A stretch of 64,000 nucleotides of DNA, taken from positions 62,001-126,000 of the forward strand of contig JAOALB010000034.1 of assembly GCA_025331125.1 (NCBI GenBank). The letters run 5' to 3'. This DNA comes from Mycogone perniciosa (lineage: Eukaryota; Ascomycota; Sordariomycetes; Hypocreales; Hypocreaceae). Positions 1-12,656 of this stretch are shown piece after piece; within the stretch, counting starts at the first letter, position 1; every line of letters begins with the position of its first letter. The position numbers and the translations under genes are program-made. The notes beneath the pieces are model-generated. The model searched no databases, had not been told where the DNA came from, and saw only the letters and a program-made list of their open reading frames with translations.

Positions 1-1
1 T

Positions 2-3000
2 CCTAAGAAGGACAAGAAAAGGAAGAAGAAGAAAGCTAAAACATCTGTGTCGGAGGTTCATGACAAAGCGACAGCGACACAGTCGACTGAACTTGAATCG
101 GCCAAAGTTGAAGAGACTCGGAATCTTCCTCAGGACGGGGTTTTAGATGCTACGGAACTAGATCCAGTTGATCCAGATTTCGCGCTTCTGCAATGGGCAG
201 CCGATTCTTCAGCAGAGTCATCGACGCCGGCTGAGATGGAGGAGTCTACTGACTCTAAGAAGGAGAAGAAAAGGAAGAAGAAGAGCCTTCAGCCGGAAGA
301 GGATACCACTACCACTGCAAAGGAATCGGACCCTATTGCTCTCGAGAAAGAGTCGTGTGCTCTTGTTATGACAGAGCCCGAACAAAGCTCTGGTCCCATT
401 GATCCCATAACTCAGCCTACCGAACCTCAATTTCTGGTCACGTCGGTTGCAGAGCAAGGCGCAATTGCTAATGAGGAGCCAAGCGACATGGGTGAAGAAC
501 CACTTCCGGTTGTAACTGAGGAGCCTGTTAAAGAGCCCGTTTCTGAGCCCGTTCCTGCTCCTATTGAACAGTCGATTCCTACTGCTGTTGAAGAACCCGT
601 TTCTGTTGCAATTGACGAGCCAAACACCACTACACTTGAAGAGCCAAGCGCAGCTATGGTGGAAGAGCCACTCAATACTGTTCAAGAACCAGTTACCACC
701 GTAGACAAGTCCATCGCACTTGCGATTGAGGAGTCAAGCAGTGCTGCGGTTGAAAAGCCAGTCACAACTATTGAAGAGTCAGTCAATACTATTGAGGACC
801 ATGTCGCCATTGCGGAAGAGTCAATCCCGACTACGGTTGAAGAGTACACCGCACCTGCGATTAAGGAGCCGAGTAACGTCACAATTGAACAGCCGGTCAC
901 CACCGTTGAAGATCTAAGTAAGGTAACAGCTGAGGAGCCAGTCCCCGTTACAATGGAAACCGATCAAACCGATCCTGTGCCGACTTCGAAGAGCAAGAAA
1001 AAGAAGAAGGACAAGAAGAAATCTACACAATTGGAACCGCCAGAGGAGATTTCCTTTTCCCCAGCTTCTTCGAATGAAGGCAGCGATACGTCGCCTGCTC
1101 AGAGTCAGAATAACCCAGATCAACAAGACACTGTGGCGGCAAACAATGTGGAAGATGATGCTAAGCAGGCAGAGCCCGAAAAAAGCAATGTTGCTGATGC
1201 CACTAGTGATGCTCAACAGCAGCTAAAGGTAGACGACGAGCAATTGGAGCCGCATGCAGAAGCACCCGCAATTGAGAGCATGGAGGACGCTGAACGGTAT
1301 ATGAATCAACCACCGCCTCTGAAGCCCTACATTTCGGAGCCTTTATTCTCACAGGGCGATGACGTCTCGGAGCATACCACCCAGGATATTCCTAGCTCTG
1401 AGACAACGCAAGCTGATGAGAGCTTTGCGTATGTCGAAAACACCCCACACTGGATTTCAGATGAGCCGACAGAGGCAACCGTAACTGAACCCGCGGTCGC
1501 TGAGGTCGAGAAAGGCTTGATAGAGGCCCCCACATCTACGCCACGCACTGAAGAATCTAGCAATATGGATGAGTTCCCATGTGCTGCGAATGACCAACCT
1601 CCACAAGATGAGACGGACAGTACCAATGCATTGCCAGTAGAGACAGGCAAGAAGAGCAAGAAAAAGAGGAAGAAGAAGAACTCTGTGTCCTTTGATATCA
1701 ATGAACCTGAACAGAATCCAGACACCGAACTCAAACCACACGAGATTGCAGAGCCACCCACTGAAGCTGATGCAACAGTGATACCTGTCATTGAAGACTC
1801 CCCTAGCACGCCTGCAACCATCACGGCAAGTGAATTACCAGAATCTGAAGATAAGCAGGCGCCGACCGATGACGCTATTGCTGTCGGTGTGGATGTTGGT
1901 GTTGAGTCTAGTGAAGCTCCAACTGAAGTACCTAACCAAGCTCCTGGCGAGTTAGCATCTTTGCTGAAACCTGAGCAATCTGAAGGCGTGATTTCCACTC
2001 TTACTCAAGAGGACCTTGAATCTGACGAGACAACTGCCCAGAACGAGGCTGTGGTTAATGAAGAGCTGACTGGGAGCCAGGCTGTTGAGGGTGACCGTGC
2101 CGTCGATGATCAGACTTCTGAGAACCTCACTGCACCCTTGCTTCAAGAACCTGAACTGGCACTTCCTGTGAAGATGTCAAAGAAGGAGAAAAGGAAGAAG
2201 AAGAAGCAGGCTGCCGTCGAGGAGCCCCAGGAGGCCGGTGTAGAGCAAACGACCTCAGTTACCGAAGCGGCAACCTCTGCCCTAGACTTGTCCAATTTGG
2301 CGGCCCAAGTACTTGAGAACTTCACAGCAACGGAGGGTCAACATATGGACTATAATGATCCTCTGATCACTGCAAATACATCTCATTCTGCTTCTCTGCA
2401 GGAACACATTATACCAGATGCCACTATTACTGAACAACCTTCGGGCTCTAGTCAAGAGCCAGAGATCAGTCAAGAGCCGGAGATCAGTCAAGAGCCGGAG
2501 GCTAGCCAAGAATCAGAGGTCAGTCGAGAGCTAGAGGTCAGTCCTCCAAATGACCAAGGCGGATCCAGTCCAGAGATGCCTGAGGACAAGAAGAACGCGA
2601 GTGTTGAAGACCTGCCCTTGCAGGAATCCGAGACAGCCTTTTCACTGGAGCCAGAAGTGGAGTCGAACTCAAACGAAGAGGTCGAGGCCGAAATGAATCT
2701 GGAACCGCTGTTAAGTGATCTTGGCAAGGACACTAGTTGGGATGATTTACAGAGATCTACTACTACAGCTCAGCCTGATGTTTCATTAGGGACCGGATTA
2801 TCCCAAGACTCTGAATCAGCGCCTAAACGGGAACAAGAGTCAGAAACGAAGGAGGCAGATGATGCTTGGGGCTTTGAATTCTCGAATGAGGAGGAAAAGA
2901 CGGACAAAGTTCTCCAAGTCGAGCCGGCTGAGGTGTTAAAGGCAGCAGAGGAACCAGCTCCTTCTCAAGATTCCGTTTTGACATCTGAATTGGAGTCCAC

Positions 3001-6000
3001 GAAGACTGCTGAGGATACTTTGGTCACCGCACCTTCGAAGAAAGACAAGAAGAAAAAGAAGAAGTCAAAGCGCCCTTCTCAAGCCGAACAGTCCTCTGAG
3101 CAGAACGTCATTCCTCAGGAACCTGTTGTCTCTCAAGAGAATCCTGAGGCTGGAGATCTCAACCAGGATGCTCTCCCGGATACTGACAAAGCCACGGACG
3201 CCAAAACGGAAGAACTGGATCTACGACCCTCTGGACCCTCCTTAGTCCCGCAAGAGACCCAAGACGCCAATGTTGACATTGGCCAATCTCCCAGTGAGTT
3301 TCCACAAACAAGTACCGAAGAACTAGCGGGGGATTTTGGCATGGTGGCACAACCAAATGATGCCAAGGGCGAGAAGCAAGATTCACATGCCAACCCCGCT
3401 GTCCTAGCTCCCGAGACCTATGTACATCCTGAAACCACTATATCATCTTCCGACGCAGCTGCAGAGTCTAACGAATCTACACGGCCTGTGGAGGAATCTG
3501 GCGAAACAATGGTCACAACCCCGTCTGGGCCTGTGAATATTGTCGACTTCATTCCATCTGAAGAAGTTGATAAGATGGCGCCGACGGTTGAAGATGTGGC
3601 GATCCCCAAGGCTAATGTGACTGAGGAGGCCCTTGGCCAAGACAGCACTGTTAGTGAACCCCAGATAGACTCTGCCGTTGTCGAAACCGAGGCTCTTAGT
3701 AACGACCAACTGGACAACGCCACTGACGACATCCGTAGTGATGATGCTCCTCTCCCTGAACTACAGACCCAAGAGACGGAAGTAGTGGAGGCCGTGTCTG
3801 AGAAGAAGCTTTCCAAGAAAGACAAAAAGAAGAAAAAGAAGCAGCAGCAACAGCAACTACAGGCTAGCTTGGCAGAAGACAGCGTGGAACAAGTGTCAAA
3901 TGATGTCCCGACGGCTGAACCGGAATCCCAACCCGAATCGAAGCTAGAGGAGCTATTCCAAGCTGAACCGGAACGCCAGTATGACTCAACCACTGAAGAA
4001 TCTACCATACAACCTCAAGAGATTGCCGAAAATCCACTTCCTTCCCAAGAGACGCCGCAGAGTGTAGATGAGCCGACCCCAAAAAAGATGACAAAGAAAG
4101 AGAAAAGGAAGGCACAGAAACTTGCTGCACGTGTTGCGGCGGCACTAGCGGATTCAGAGCCTCCAGAAAGTTCGCAGTCGCCTCTGAAGGATGAGCCTCA
4201 AGAAGTCCTGGGTGTTGAGACACTTAAAGAGCAGCATGACGTCACGTTGATGGAGGACACAGCGCAGGATATCCCTACTGTTCAGCTTGAAATTCCTCTT
4301 GTGGAGTCAGAACCGGCCGCCCCGGAGATGACTGATCGTTCCCTGCCAGTGTCAGACACACCTATTCAAGAGAAGGCAGAGGCAATAGCTGAGCCTATGG
4401 ATCTTGACTTGAATATTCCGCCTGTGTCCGAACCACAGACTGTGACCGAGTCTCCAGCGCTTGAGTTGTCTGTAATTCCGGAAACCACCGTGTCCGATAA
4501 CACTGAGCATGCTGTGACAGAGTCAGCGTCGCTGACTGAGACTGCTCCTCCAGCAGAAGAGGACGAAGTGGTTCCGCCTGTCAAGAAGAATGGCGAAAAG
4601 GGAAAGAAAGGCAACAGCGGCTTAATGACACCTGCACACGAGCCTGAATCCGCAGCGCTGGCTGAGCCTGTTCCTAATGCACCCATGGATGAATCCTTTG
4701 CCCCTGCCTTAGCTTCTGATATTGTTGAATCAGAAGTAATCAAAGAAGCAGAGAGTGAAGACACTCGACCATCCGAGGTGGAGGAACCGAACCCTGCTTC
4801 TCTTGACGAGTCCAAGCCCATCGAGTCCGAAGAGCCGCAGCATCCCGAACCCATGCAGATCGCGCCTAGTGAACCTACCGTGGCTTCTACCTCAGTTAAA
4901 GACGATGATTCTCTAGCACCACGAGCCAAGAAGAAGAACAAAAAGGGCAAAAAGGCAAAGGCAGAAAGTGCTAGCACGATCCCGTCGGAGGTCGATGACA
5001 GCAAGCTTTCCGTTTCCGAGGAGCTTAGCCGTCATCCAGAACAACTCATGGCTGATGAACAAATCGGTGATATCCCTGAGCCTGAGCCGACAGTTGCAAC
5101 AGAAGAGCTGGAAGTCAGCAACCTAGCTGAAGATGTAGACGAACTTGCTCTGTCTGATAATCAAAAGGAGAGCAAGGAAGCCAAAGTCCAAGCTACACCA
5201 GAGTTAGAGCAGTCAGACTCACTGCTTCCAGAGCGAGAAAATGTCGAGTCTGTTGCCGGGGATGAACCTGGTTCAGATGTTGTTGCTGAGGAGAAGATGG
5301 CCGAAACAACCGAAGAAACCAAGGCAGCAGAGCCTACTGTTCTACTCCATGATAATGGCCCAGCTCCGGAAAACGCTACCACCACTGCTGATGAGACCCC
5401 TTTGGCAGGCATTTCACCAACTCAGGATGCTTCAGCAAGCCAACCGGAGCCCAGAGTGCCCGAGTCATTGAACGAGCCAGAGCCGACGGTTGTGAACGAA
5501 AGCAATACAGCAGCGCTTGTAAGCGCTGACGAGGATGACCCGTGGGGTGCCTTCACCACTGGCTGGGCTAAATCGAACGACAACAAGCGCAAGTCCAACC
5601 AAGCAGCACCACCTGAATTGGTAGCTCCTGATTCCGGCATGAAGAGCGATAGCGACGCAACTGCATCGGAACAAAACTTGGAATCCGGATCCCAAGTTGA
5701 GAAATCCGGTGAGAGAAATTTCTTTGGAGCCGCTCTCGGTGGGTTTTCCATTCTTGGAAGGTTTGGCGGAGGAAAGAAGACAAAAGACAAACCGCCGCCC
5801 ACCACTGAAAAAGAACAACCTAAAGAGGATTCTTTTTTAGGTAGGCAAGCTCTTCGGCAAAGCGGTGACGAGAAGAGTTTGCGGTCTTTACAAACACAAT
5901 CTAGTATGAATATTGATTTTTTAGATAAAAAGAGTGATGAGAACGTTGAGGGGAGCAAGGGTATGGACACCACACCAGCAAGTGAGACAGTTATGGAAGT

Positions 6001-9000
6001 TGAGAGAAGTCAGAAAGAGCCAGCTGGGCACGCAGCACGATTAGATGAAGATGTTATGGAAAGTCCCATTCTGGGACGCGGGGATATGGCACTGATACGG
6101 CCTGCATCAACAGAACTTTCAGGCCCGTTAGAAATTGGGTTGCTTCGCCGAGATTCCGGGGTTGAAGAGCCGATCGGTGGGCTTCTACAGGAGGCGACAG
6201 AAGTGCCACTGCTGTCGCCGATGGATTATGAATCCGAGTTCGCCAACTTCAGGCGGACACCATCTGGGAGCCTGCCTGCAGTGCAAGAGGTTCCGGAGGC
6301 GGAGGCAGAGGCAACGTTTCAGGAGGCCAATCGGGATAGCGGCTTCGCGGGGGACTCTCCCAACCCACTGCAAAGACAAATTAACATGTTTCCGGAGCAA
6401 GACCAGCATCGAGACAGCGGTGTCCATACGGGAGACTGGGTTGAGGCCACAATGGCACAGCTTAAGACGCCAGAGCCACGGCCAGAATCACGACAAGAGT
6501 GGAGACCCCGTCGGTCGCCATTGAGTACGCCATTCAGCCCGCCAAGGTTGTGGCCGGCGTCACGAGAGGCGACCCCGGATCCCGAGAAGAAGACGATACC
6601 GGGGACAAGGGAGAGGGTGTTGACAGGGACAGGAACAAGGCCTGAGATTCCAACGGGGAGAACTAGTCCCAAGAAGAGCTACGGATCACTCACGGGGGCA
6701 GGGCCATCAAGACTTACGAGCAGTGCAACGGCACCAACAGTGTCACCAGCAGCACGCGCCTCTACTCCCCCGACACTGAGGAGAGCATCGACGCCCTCAT
6801 CACTGCGGTCCCCTACCCCTCCGCTCAGCAGGAGAACCACACCATCACCGCCACCAGGGATGTCGTCTAACCGAAGTAGACGACAGCAGCAGCGGCAAGT
6901 AGCGCTTAGGTCAGCGATCAAGTCAGAGCCACAGTCAGAGCCGGAGCCAGAGCCCCAAGAGCCGTCACGAGGTTTGTCAGACGGCCATGCGCAAGCCATA
7001 TCTGGGCGACAAAGCCCAGCCACTCTAGGCCGGGCCGAGGCAGTGGATCCTTCGTCACGGCCCGATGCCGGTGTGGCGCAACGGTCCGCGTCCAATAGTA
7101 GTCTCTCACGCAAGCGCTCCCCGCCTGAGCCACTGAAGCCAGTGAGGCCGTCCCAGCCTGAAAGTCCAGGCATCGCCAGGCCGGGCTCAACGCCCCCTAC
7201 CCCTCCGCTGAGGCGCATCGATGGTAGGCGTGTTAGCGGCGACCTTCGGGCTCTGCGCCAGCAGAACAACGGCGCCAGCAGTAGCGACAACAGCAACAAC
7301 AACAATAGCAGCAATAGTAACAGCAATCCCATCGTCTCGACAACGCCGATAGCCAACGAGGGCCGTGTCCGGTCCAAGGACATGCCCGATGTATACGTGA
7401 GTGGAAGCAAATCCTCATGAAAAGTCATCGTCATCATCATCATTACATCAGACCACACTATGGACCATGCGGGCGGCGTGATGGCTGCAGCCTGTCTTAT
7501 TTTTTCTGCCCTGCATGGGTCAGCCCCGGCAGCAGCCACAGTTCACAGGAGGAGCTTCACCGCCCAGCCACTTCATTTCCCCCCCCAACCTAGCTCTCTC
7601 CCTCTCCGCGCACATCCGCCGCGCACTCCCTTTGCACCTCTTTTTTTGTGCAAATGCATTTCTGAGTGCTGTCGGACTCCTGTCCTGTCTGCTTGTTGCG
7701 TGTGCGCTCGCATCTGGTCTTTGGTTTTGACTGATTGATTGATTAATCATCTGTCTGTCTGTCTGTTTGTTTGTTTGTTTTAATTTATTTAGTTATTTAT
7801 TTATCCATTTATTTACTTCCCCGTTTCGTCCTCCATCCAGCTCGTTCCGGCACCTCCGTCTCTTCTGCACCACCTATCTAACAAGCCGCGTTATTATAGG
7901 ATGGCTATGGTGAGGGCCGCATCGGCTCGCCACTCTCGCCAACCAGACCCGCCAGCATGCGTCGCCGCCAGAGCATGCAGGTTATCGAGCTCGAGGCCAA
8001 GGTCGAGCAGCTCACAGCTGAGAACCGCCAGCTCTCCCATGCCCGCACCAGTGCTGAGCACCATCTGAACCACCGCGCCGTCACCGCTCTCTCCGAGCGA
8101 GACGCCCAGATTGATGCTCTCAAACAGAACCTCAAATTCCTCCAGAACGAAGTTGCCCGCCTGGCCGAGGTCAATGATGGCCTCGCCAGCGCCAATGCCG
8201 AGCTAGCACACAAGGACAACAGTCGTTATGCCGACCTCCAGGTCCACTCCAGAGAGGACCCCCTCTCCAACCAAGAAACTGCTCTCAAGCAGACAATCCA
8301 AGAAAAGGACGCCGAGATTGCTGATCTGCGCGCCCAACTTGACGAGGCCAAGGACCAAATCCGCAAGTTGCAGCGACAGATCCTCGAGTCCAAGGCTGCC
8401 GATGCCCAGTTCCTCAACATCAAGGATGAGGACTACTTTGATCATCGCTGCCAACAACTATGCTCGCACGTCCAGCAATGGGTCTTGCGCTTTTCCAAGT
8501 TCTCTGACATGCGTGCCTGTCGCCTGACAAGCGAGACCAATGATGAAAAGATAATCGACCGCCTTGACAATGCCATTCTCGATGGCTCCGATGTCGACAG
8601 ATATCTCAACGACAGAGTCCGACGACGCGACGTTTTCATGTCCGTGACCATGAACATGATCTGGGAGTTTGTCTTTACTCGCTACCTGTTCGGTATGGAC
8701 CGAGAACAGCGACAGAAACTCAAGTCGCTGGAAAAGGTGCTGACTGATGTTGGCCCACCACACGCTGTGCGTCAATGGCGCGCTGTGACCCTGACCCTGC
8801 TCTCTAAGCGGGATTCCTTTAGGAGGCAGCGTGAGCTGGACACGGAAGCCGTCGTCCAGGCAATCTACCAGACGCTTTGCAAAGTCCTCCCCCCGCCCTC
8901 TAATCTAGAGGCACAAATTCAATCGCAGCTGCGTCGCGTCATGCACGAAGCTGTCCAGCTGTCGATTGAGATGCGAATGCAAAAGGCCGAGTATATGATG

Positions 9001-9345
9001 CTGCCGCCTTTGCAACCCGAGTACGATGCTGATGGTGAGCTCGTACAAACTGTTCAGTTTAACGCTTCCATGATGAATGAACGAAGCGGAAGCCTACATA
9101 TGACCAACGAAGAACTCGAGGCACAGGGTGCCATTGTCCGCACCGTCCTCTTCCCTCTAGTCGTCAAGAAGGGAGATGACGATGGTATGAATGATGAGGA
9201 GATTGTTGTGTGTCCCGCTCAAGTGCTTATTGCTCGGAGTAAACTCACGCGCCAACCCACGCCATCTAGTGACGGGGGTAGAGTTTCAGGCCTCGCGGCC
9301 CCGGGCCGTATGAGCGGCGGCAGTTCGCCTGAGGCGAATAAATAG
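2..9345 (+). CDS. Involucrin-repeat protein, 5' partial, two exons in view
   Basis: Exons 2..7396 and 7900..9345 (stop TAG 9343-9345). The reading frame is open to the left edge, so the start lies outside; at least 2946 codons are visible. Exon 1 ends after a whole TAC codon at a GTGAGT donor. Exon 2 begins GAT GGC TAT after a TATAG acceptor with a CTAAC branch site about 18 nt upstream, joining KDMPDVY to DGYGEGRIGSP. The first ~2200 residues are low-complexity: degenerate EEP(V/S)-type repeats broken by at least ten Lys-rich blocks such as KKEKRKKKK. A Ser/Pro/Arg-rich segment follows (about 6500-7396). Exon 2 encodes a coiled coil (about 7957-8430) and then a conserved fungal domain starting near NIKDEDYFD. 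This matches the large fungal proteins annotated 'involucrin repeat protein'; their function is not established. Separate ORFs at 47-7420 and 7957-9345 would wrongly suggest two genes. Confidence 0.88.
2450..2503 (+). repeat. 18-bp tandem repeat, three units, coding
   Basis: Three near-identical 18-bp units (about 2450, 2468 and 2486) encode SQEPEI / SQEPEI / SQEPEA inside the involucrin-repeat gene, followed by two diverged units. It is the clearest recent DNA-level duplication in the protein's repeat tract. Confidence 0.85.
7397..7899 (+). other. 503-nt intron of the involucrin-repeat gene
   Basis: GTGAGT donor, TATAG acceptor, branch-like TATCTAAC near 7876-7882. It is many times longer than the 50-130 nt introns elsewhere here. 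It holds pyrimidine-rich sequence and a run of 4-bp microsatellites (GATT, CTGT, GTTT, then TTTA-like units) at about 7730-7820. No ORF inside looks real. Confidence 0.8.
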
Positions 9346-9944
9346 ATACAAGGTGGAATCTAAGGGGACACGTTACGAATTTCTTTTTCTCTTTTTCTTC
9401 TTTTTTTTGGTATTACGACAAAAGTCGGGGAGATACACTATCGGGGATCTTCTCATTTCGTACATATCGTTCGTTGTTTGCTGTGTTTTTGCTTGACTTT
9501 TCGAGCATGTCTTGGGCAGCATGATTGGAATGGGCGATGCCATGCGGGGAACATCTTGGTGACATTTTTCTACTTTTTAATGATATCCTGTGATTTACAT
9601 GCCTCTGGCGATGAATCTCGTCTGTCGGTCGCTTTATTATACCTTTCTTGTTTGTAATCTATCTCAGTCGTCGTTACACCTTCTATTTTATTCGTCGTTT
9701 AGATAGTTGAGTATTGAGATGACGATTTGCGACATGAATCAAATCATATTTCCACTCCAAATGCTAGTCTCATCCCCTGAAGAAGTGATCATGATGGTTA
9801 TTATTCATTCGTCCCCCTCACATGGCCACAATGAACGTGCAAAGTTTATGCCAGTACTCCATGCTTTGTGTAGCATTTACATCAAAAAGTTGATTTGGTT
9901 TTTTATTTATTTATATGCTTCTTCTTCTCCTTCTTCTTTCATCG
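9346..9944. other. Intergenic, between convergent genes
   Basis: The 3' flanks of the involucrin-repeat gene (+) and the mitochondrial protein gene (-). T-rich stretches (9380-9410 and 9895-9935) fit polyadenylation regions. No gene, RNA or repeat is seen. Confidence 0.5.
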
Positions 9945-11939
9945 TCATGAAGAGTTCCTGCGAACTCGGTCTATCATCCACCTCCACCCTCTCAGCGCTG
10001 ACAACGCCTGTTCCGCTTGTTGGGTATCATGCGTCTTAGCTACCAGTTCGACCAGCCATCCCAGCCGCGTTGTTCGGCCCATTTCACCCTTGTCCAAGTC
10101 CCGTGTGACCACGTTAGTCAGGTTGGCGAGAGTCTGTGACGACACGCCTTGGGTCAGCGAGCGCTGGGCTGTCACGCACCACTCAAGATATCGAAAGACT
10201 TGTCGATCGTTGAGGTGCGATGTTTCCATATACCATTGGCCCATCTGATCGAGTAGATCCATCTTCGCTTTGATTTCTTTAGCAGCTTTGACTGGGTCAT
10301 CGCTGGTGAAGGGGTCCTTTTGAGCAAGATTGAGAATCTGCCAGATGCGTTGTGGCTCTATCTCTGGGTCTTTGATGATCCTCTCTACGTATGTGATCCA
10401 TGCTGTCCAGTCCCACTGTTTCTTCAACATGCCTGCAGTCTTGGGCCCAGCATCTAGACTTTCGTAGAGTTGAAAGGCAAGCCGATGATCACCACTAGCT
10501 ATAGCCACGGCGCGCACTGCATCGATTTGTAATCGATGAACCGGAGTTGCAGTAGTAGTGAGCGATTGTGTCAATGTCTCCATCTCACCCATTCCCTTCA
10601 AGCAGGTGCAGAGCTCGCTCAAGCCAGCATCCGGGCTTTTTGAGCTTAGAGCAGCGAAGACTAATGAGGTCCAACGCTGAGGGAGAGAAGGGTATTCGAA
10701 TTCTATCAACTTTGAGTGCTGGTCTCTTTCTAAAGCCCCAATTGACTTGAGTCGACCAACCATGAGTTGCCATAGCTGGACACTGTTTGGCCGCACGTCG
10801 TGACGGCTCATCACATGTTGATACAGATGGATGAACGGTTGGGTGGTAGTACTGGCATCATATGCCTTGACCATCAACCAGGATAATCGCATCCTTCGGG
10901 CCATTTTTGAGGGGAGACCCCCCTGTGATAAGAATGCCTTCATATCGCTTTCCAGATTGTCCCGCTGCGCCGGACTGAGCCTTGAGAGGGCGTCGCCAAA
11001 TCTAGCCGCACGAGCGGACCAGTGGGCGAAAAGGTTGTGGCGGGTTGATTGAGCAATGGCGAACGAGCGAGTAATGGCAAATAGTTGGTCTGAAGCGATT
11101 TCAGCCCGGACCGCGTCTGGCATTGTACATATTAACCGCCAGAACATTTGAATATCGTGGTTGCTTCCGTTCGCAGCACAGACTTTGGCTGTGAAGGCGA
11201 TCCATAGCTGCTGAAGCGATGCACTGGGGCTTGTGCTCTGGACTGCTTCCATGGAGGATAGAATCGAGCGGCGGATCATGGCGGCGAATCTATTAGCGGT
11301 TTTTGGGTCTGGAATTCGGCTCTTCGTTTCTTGGTCGAACGGTTCCAGGGCGAGAAGCAGTCCCTCGACTGAAAGATGGCCACGCTCAACCCTTCGACGC
11401 AATGAACGACGGCACGTTTTGCATAAGTGGTGTAATGTGTCGTCATCAATCTTGTCCAAAAGACTGATACTCGTCCGAAGTTTCACAATTTCCTTGGGCA
11501 GTTCAGTTGGCTCAGAGACCTCTTGCTCTGTAATTTCTGACAGCGTTATTTCCTCTTTTGTCTCATCGAAGGCCATGGCCTCTGCAGCAGACGCCTGAAC
11601 CGTTGCGACATCGTCCAGAGGTGGTCGAATAAACGGCTTGTCTGTATCCGATTTTTCCAGCCATCCAATAAAGTGGTCGAAGAGACCGGGAACATTCAGG
11701 CCCTGATTCCTCTCCCTGCGTTGATCCGGTGTAGTCGGCGGTTCCCACTTCCAAACACCGGGGATCGAGGCCATTTCGAACTGCCAGATGGGGGGGAAGG
11801 TCGACGAAGAAGGCATGATGCCTGTCATATGGCGCTTGCCGAGTCTGCGGCGGCTCTCGAGCGGGCCAGAATGGGAGCTGATGCTTCGGCATGGCACGAA
11901 CGATCGATGATGGTAGCGCTCAATAGCTTGACGAAGCAT
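9945..11939 (-). CDS. Uncharacterised protein, probably mitochondrial, helical
   Basis: Single exon, 664 aa from ATG 11939. The open frame runs back to 12182, but I prefer 11939: the protein then begins MLRQAIERYHHRSF and has an Arg/Ser-rich, acid-free N-terminus (RSISSHSGPLESRRR) typical of a mitochondrial presequence. Start codons further upstream (12026, 12170) add a segment without such character. The rest is alpha-helical in appearance, with Leu/Ala/Trp-rich segments resembling degenerate PPR or other helical repeats and no catalytic motif I recognise. Its style recalls fungal mitochondrial expression factors (Aep2-like), but that is a guess. It is convergent with the involucrin-repeat gene and divergent from the peroxisomal gene. 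Confidence 0.6.
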   Translation of the reverse strand: MLRQAIERYHHRSFVPCRSISSHSGPLESRRRLGKRHMTGIMPSSSTFPPIWQFEMASIPGVWKWEPPTTPDQRRERNQGLNVPGLFDHFIGWLEKSDTDKPFIRPPLDDVATVQASAAEAMAFDETKEEITLSEITEQEVSEPTELPKEIVKLRTSISLLDKIDDDTLHHLCKTCRRSLRRRVERGHLSVEGLLLALEPFDQETKSRIPDPKTANRFAAMIRRSILSSMEAVQSTSPSASLQQLWIAFTAKVCAANGSNHDIQMFWRLICTMPDAVRAEIASDQLFAITRSFAIAQSTRHNLFAHWSARAARFGDALSRLSPAQRDNLESDMKAFLSQGGLPSKMARRMRLSWLMVKAYDASTTTQPFIHLYQHVMSRHDVRPNSVQLWQLMVGRLKSIGALERDQHSKLIEFEYPSLPQRWTSLVFAALSSKSPDAGLSELCTCLKGMGEMETLTQSLTTTATPVHRLQIDAVRAVAIASGDHRLAFQLYESLDAGPKTAGMLKKQWDWTAWITYVERIIKDPEIEPQRIWQILNLAQKDPFTSDDPVKAAKEIKAKMDLLDQMGQWYMETSHLNDRQVFRYLEWCVTAQRSLTQGVSSQTLANLTNVVTRDLDKGEMGRTTRLGWLVELVAKTHDTQQAEQALSALRGWRWMIDRVRRNSS

Positions 11940-12656
11940 CGAGTCTGTTACCCAGATGCCTGCATTGGGGGCAACAGCCTTTCGAGGGACTGTTCGCCGG
12001 CATTGCGCCGACGGCCGCACAGACATTGGCAGATAACAAGGTATCGATCTGTCGTGGTTTCCTATGAGCGCCTCATTGCCGTAGCTGTCGAAGGGGAGAG
12101 CGAATTGGAACGTGAGTCGAGGGCGATCAAATTCAACGTGTTGGAGGCATCTCTTCTCTGGGGTTTGCATCCCACTATCCAAGCTTCACACGCGAGAAGT
12201 TGGTCCGTGCGTCACCGACGGAAGAATTGTATTTCCGTTATTACACATGCCGCTGACGAAAGGCCAGCACCGCCTCATTTACGCCTCAATCTCCAATCTC
12301 GGCCCTCGTAAATGAATTCATGCATAGTGGCCCGTCACTCCCTTGCACATGATCCCGAGCCGAGCAACACATGTTGGTCCGCAATGTTTGGACGGGGTGT
12401 CGCTGTTCTTTGCAATCATCACTAGCACGAACTCCGCCGAACCCGCGCCAGCGACCAAACCGCCCTTGCTGCCAGTCTCTCCTGAATGTGATTCATATGA
12501 TCGATCCCTCAGACAAGTAGCATCGCGAACAGACAAGACAAACAAACAAACCCCCTGTATTGCTTCTCATATTACTATCAACTACGATTCCCTGGTCCAG
12601 CCCACTGCGGGCTCCATGGTCTTGCGTGTCCCTTCGGTGTTGCCGTACAACCTCGA
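11940..12656. other. Divergent promoter region
   Basis: Upstream DNA shared by the mitochondrial protein gene (-) and the vezatin/Inp2-like gene (+). The minus-strand frame stays open to 12182, so an N-terminal extension of that protein cannot be excluded. No other gene or RNA is seen. Confidence 0.5.

Noticed and set aside
218..6672. Many antisense open frames of 80-220 codons opposite the involucrin-repeat gene.
   Set aside because: They are mirror images of low-complexity sense codons (Ser/Phe/Leu-rich runs opposite Glu/Lys runs) with no splice or domain logic.
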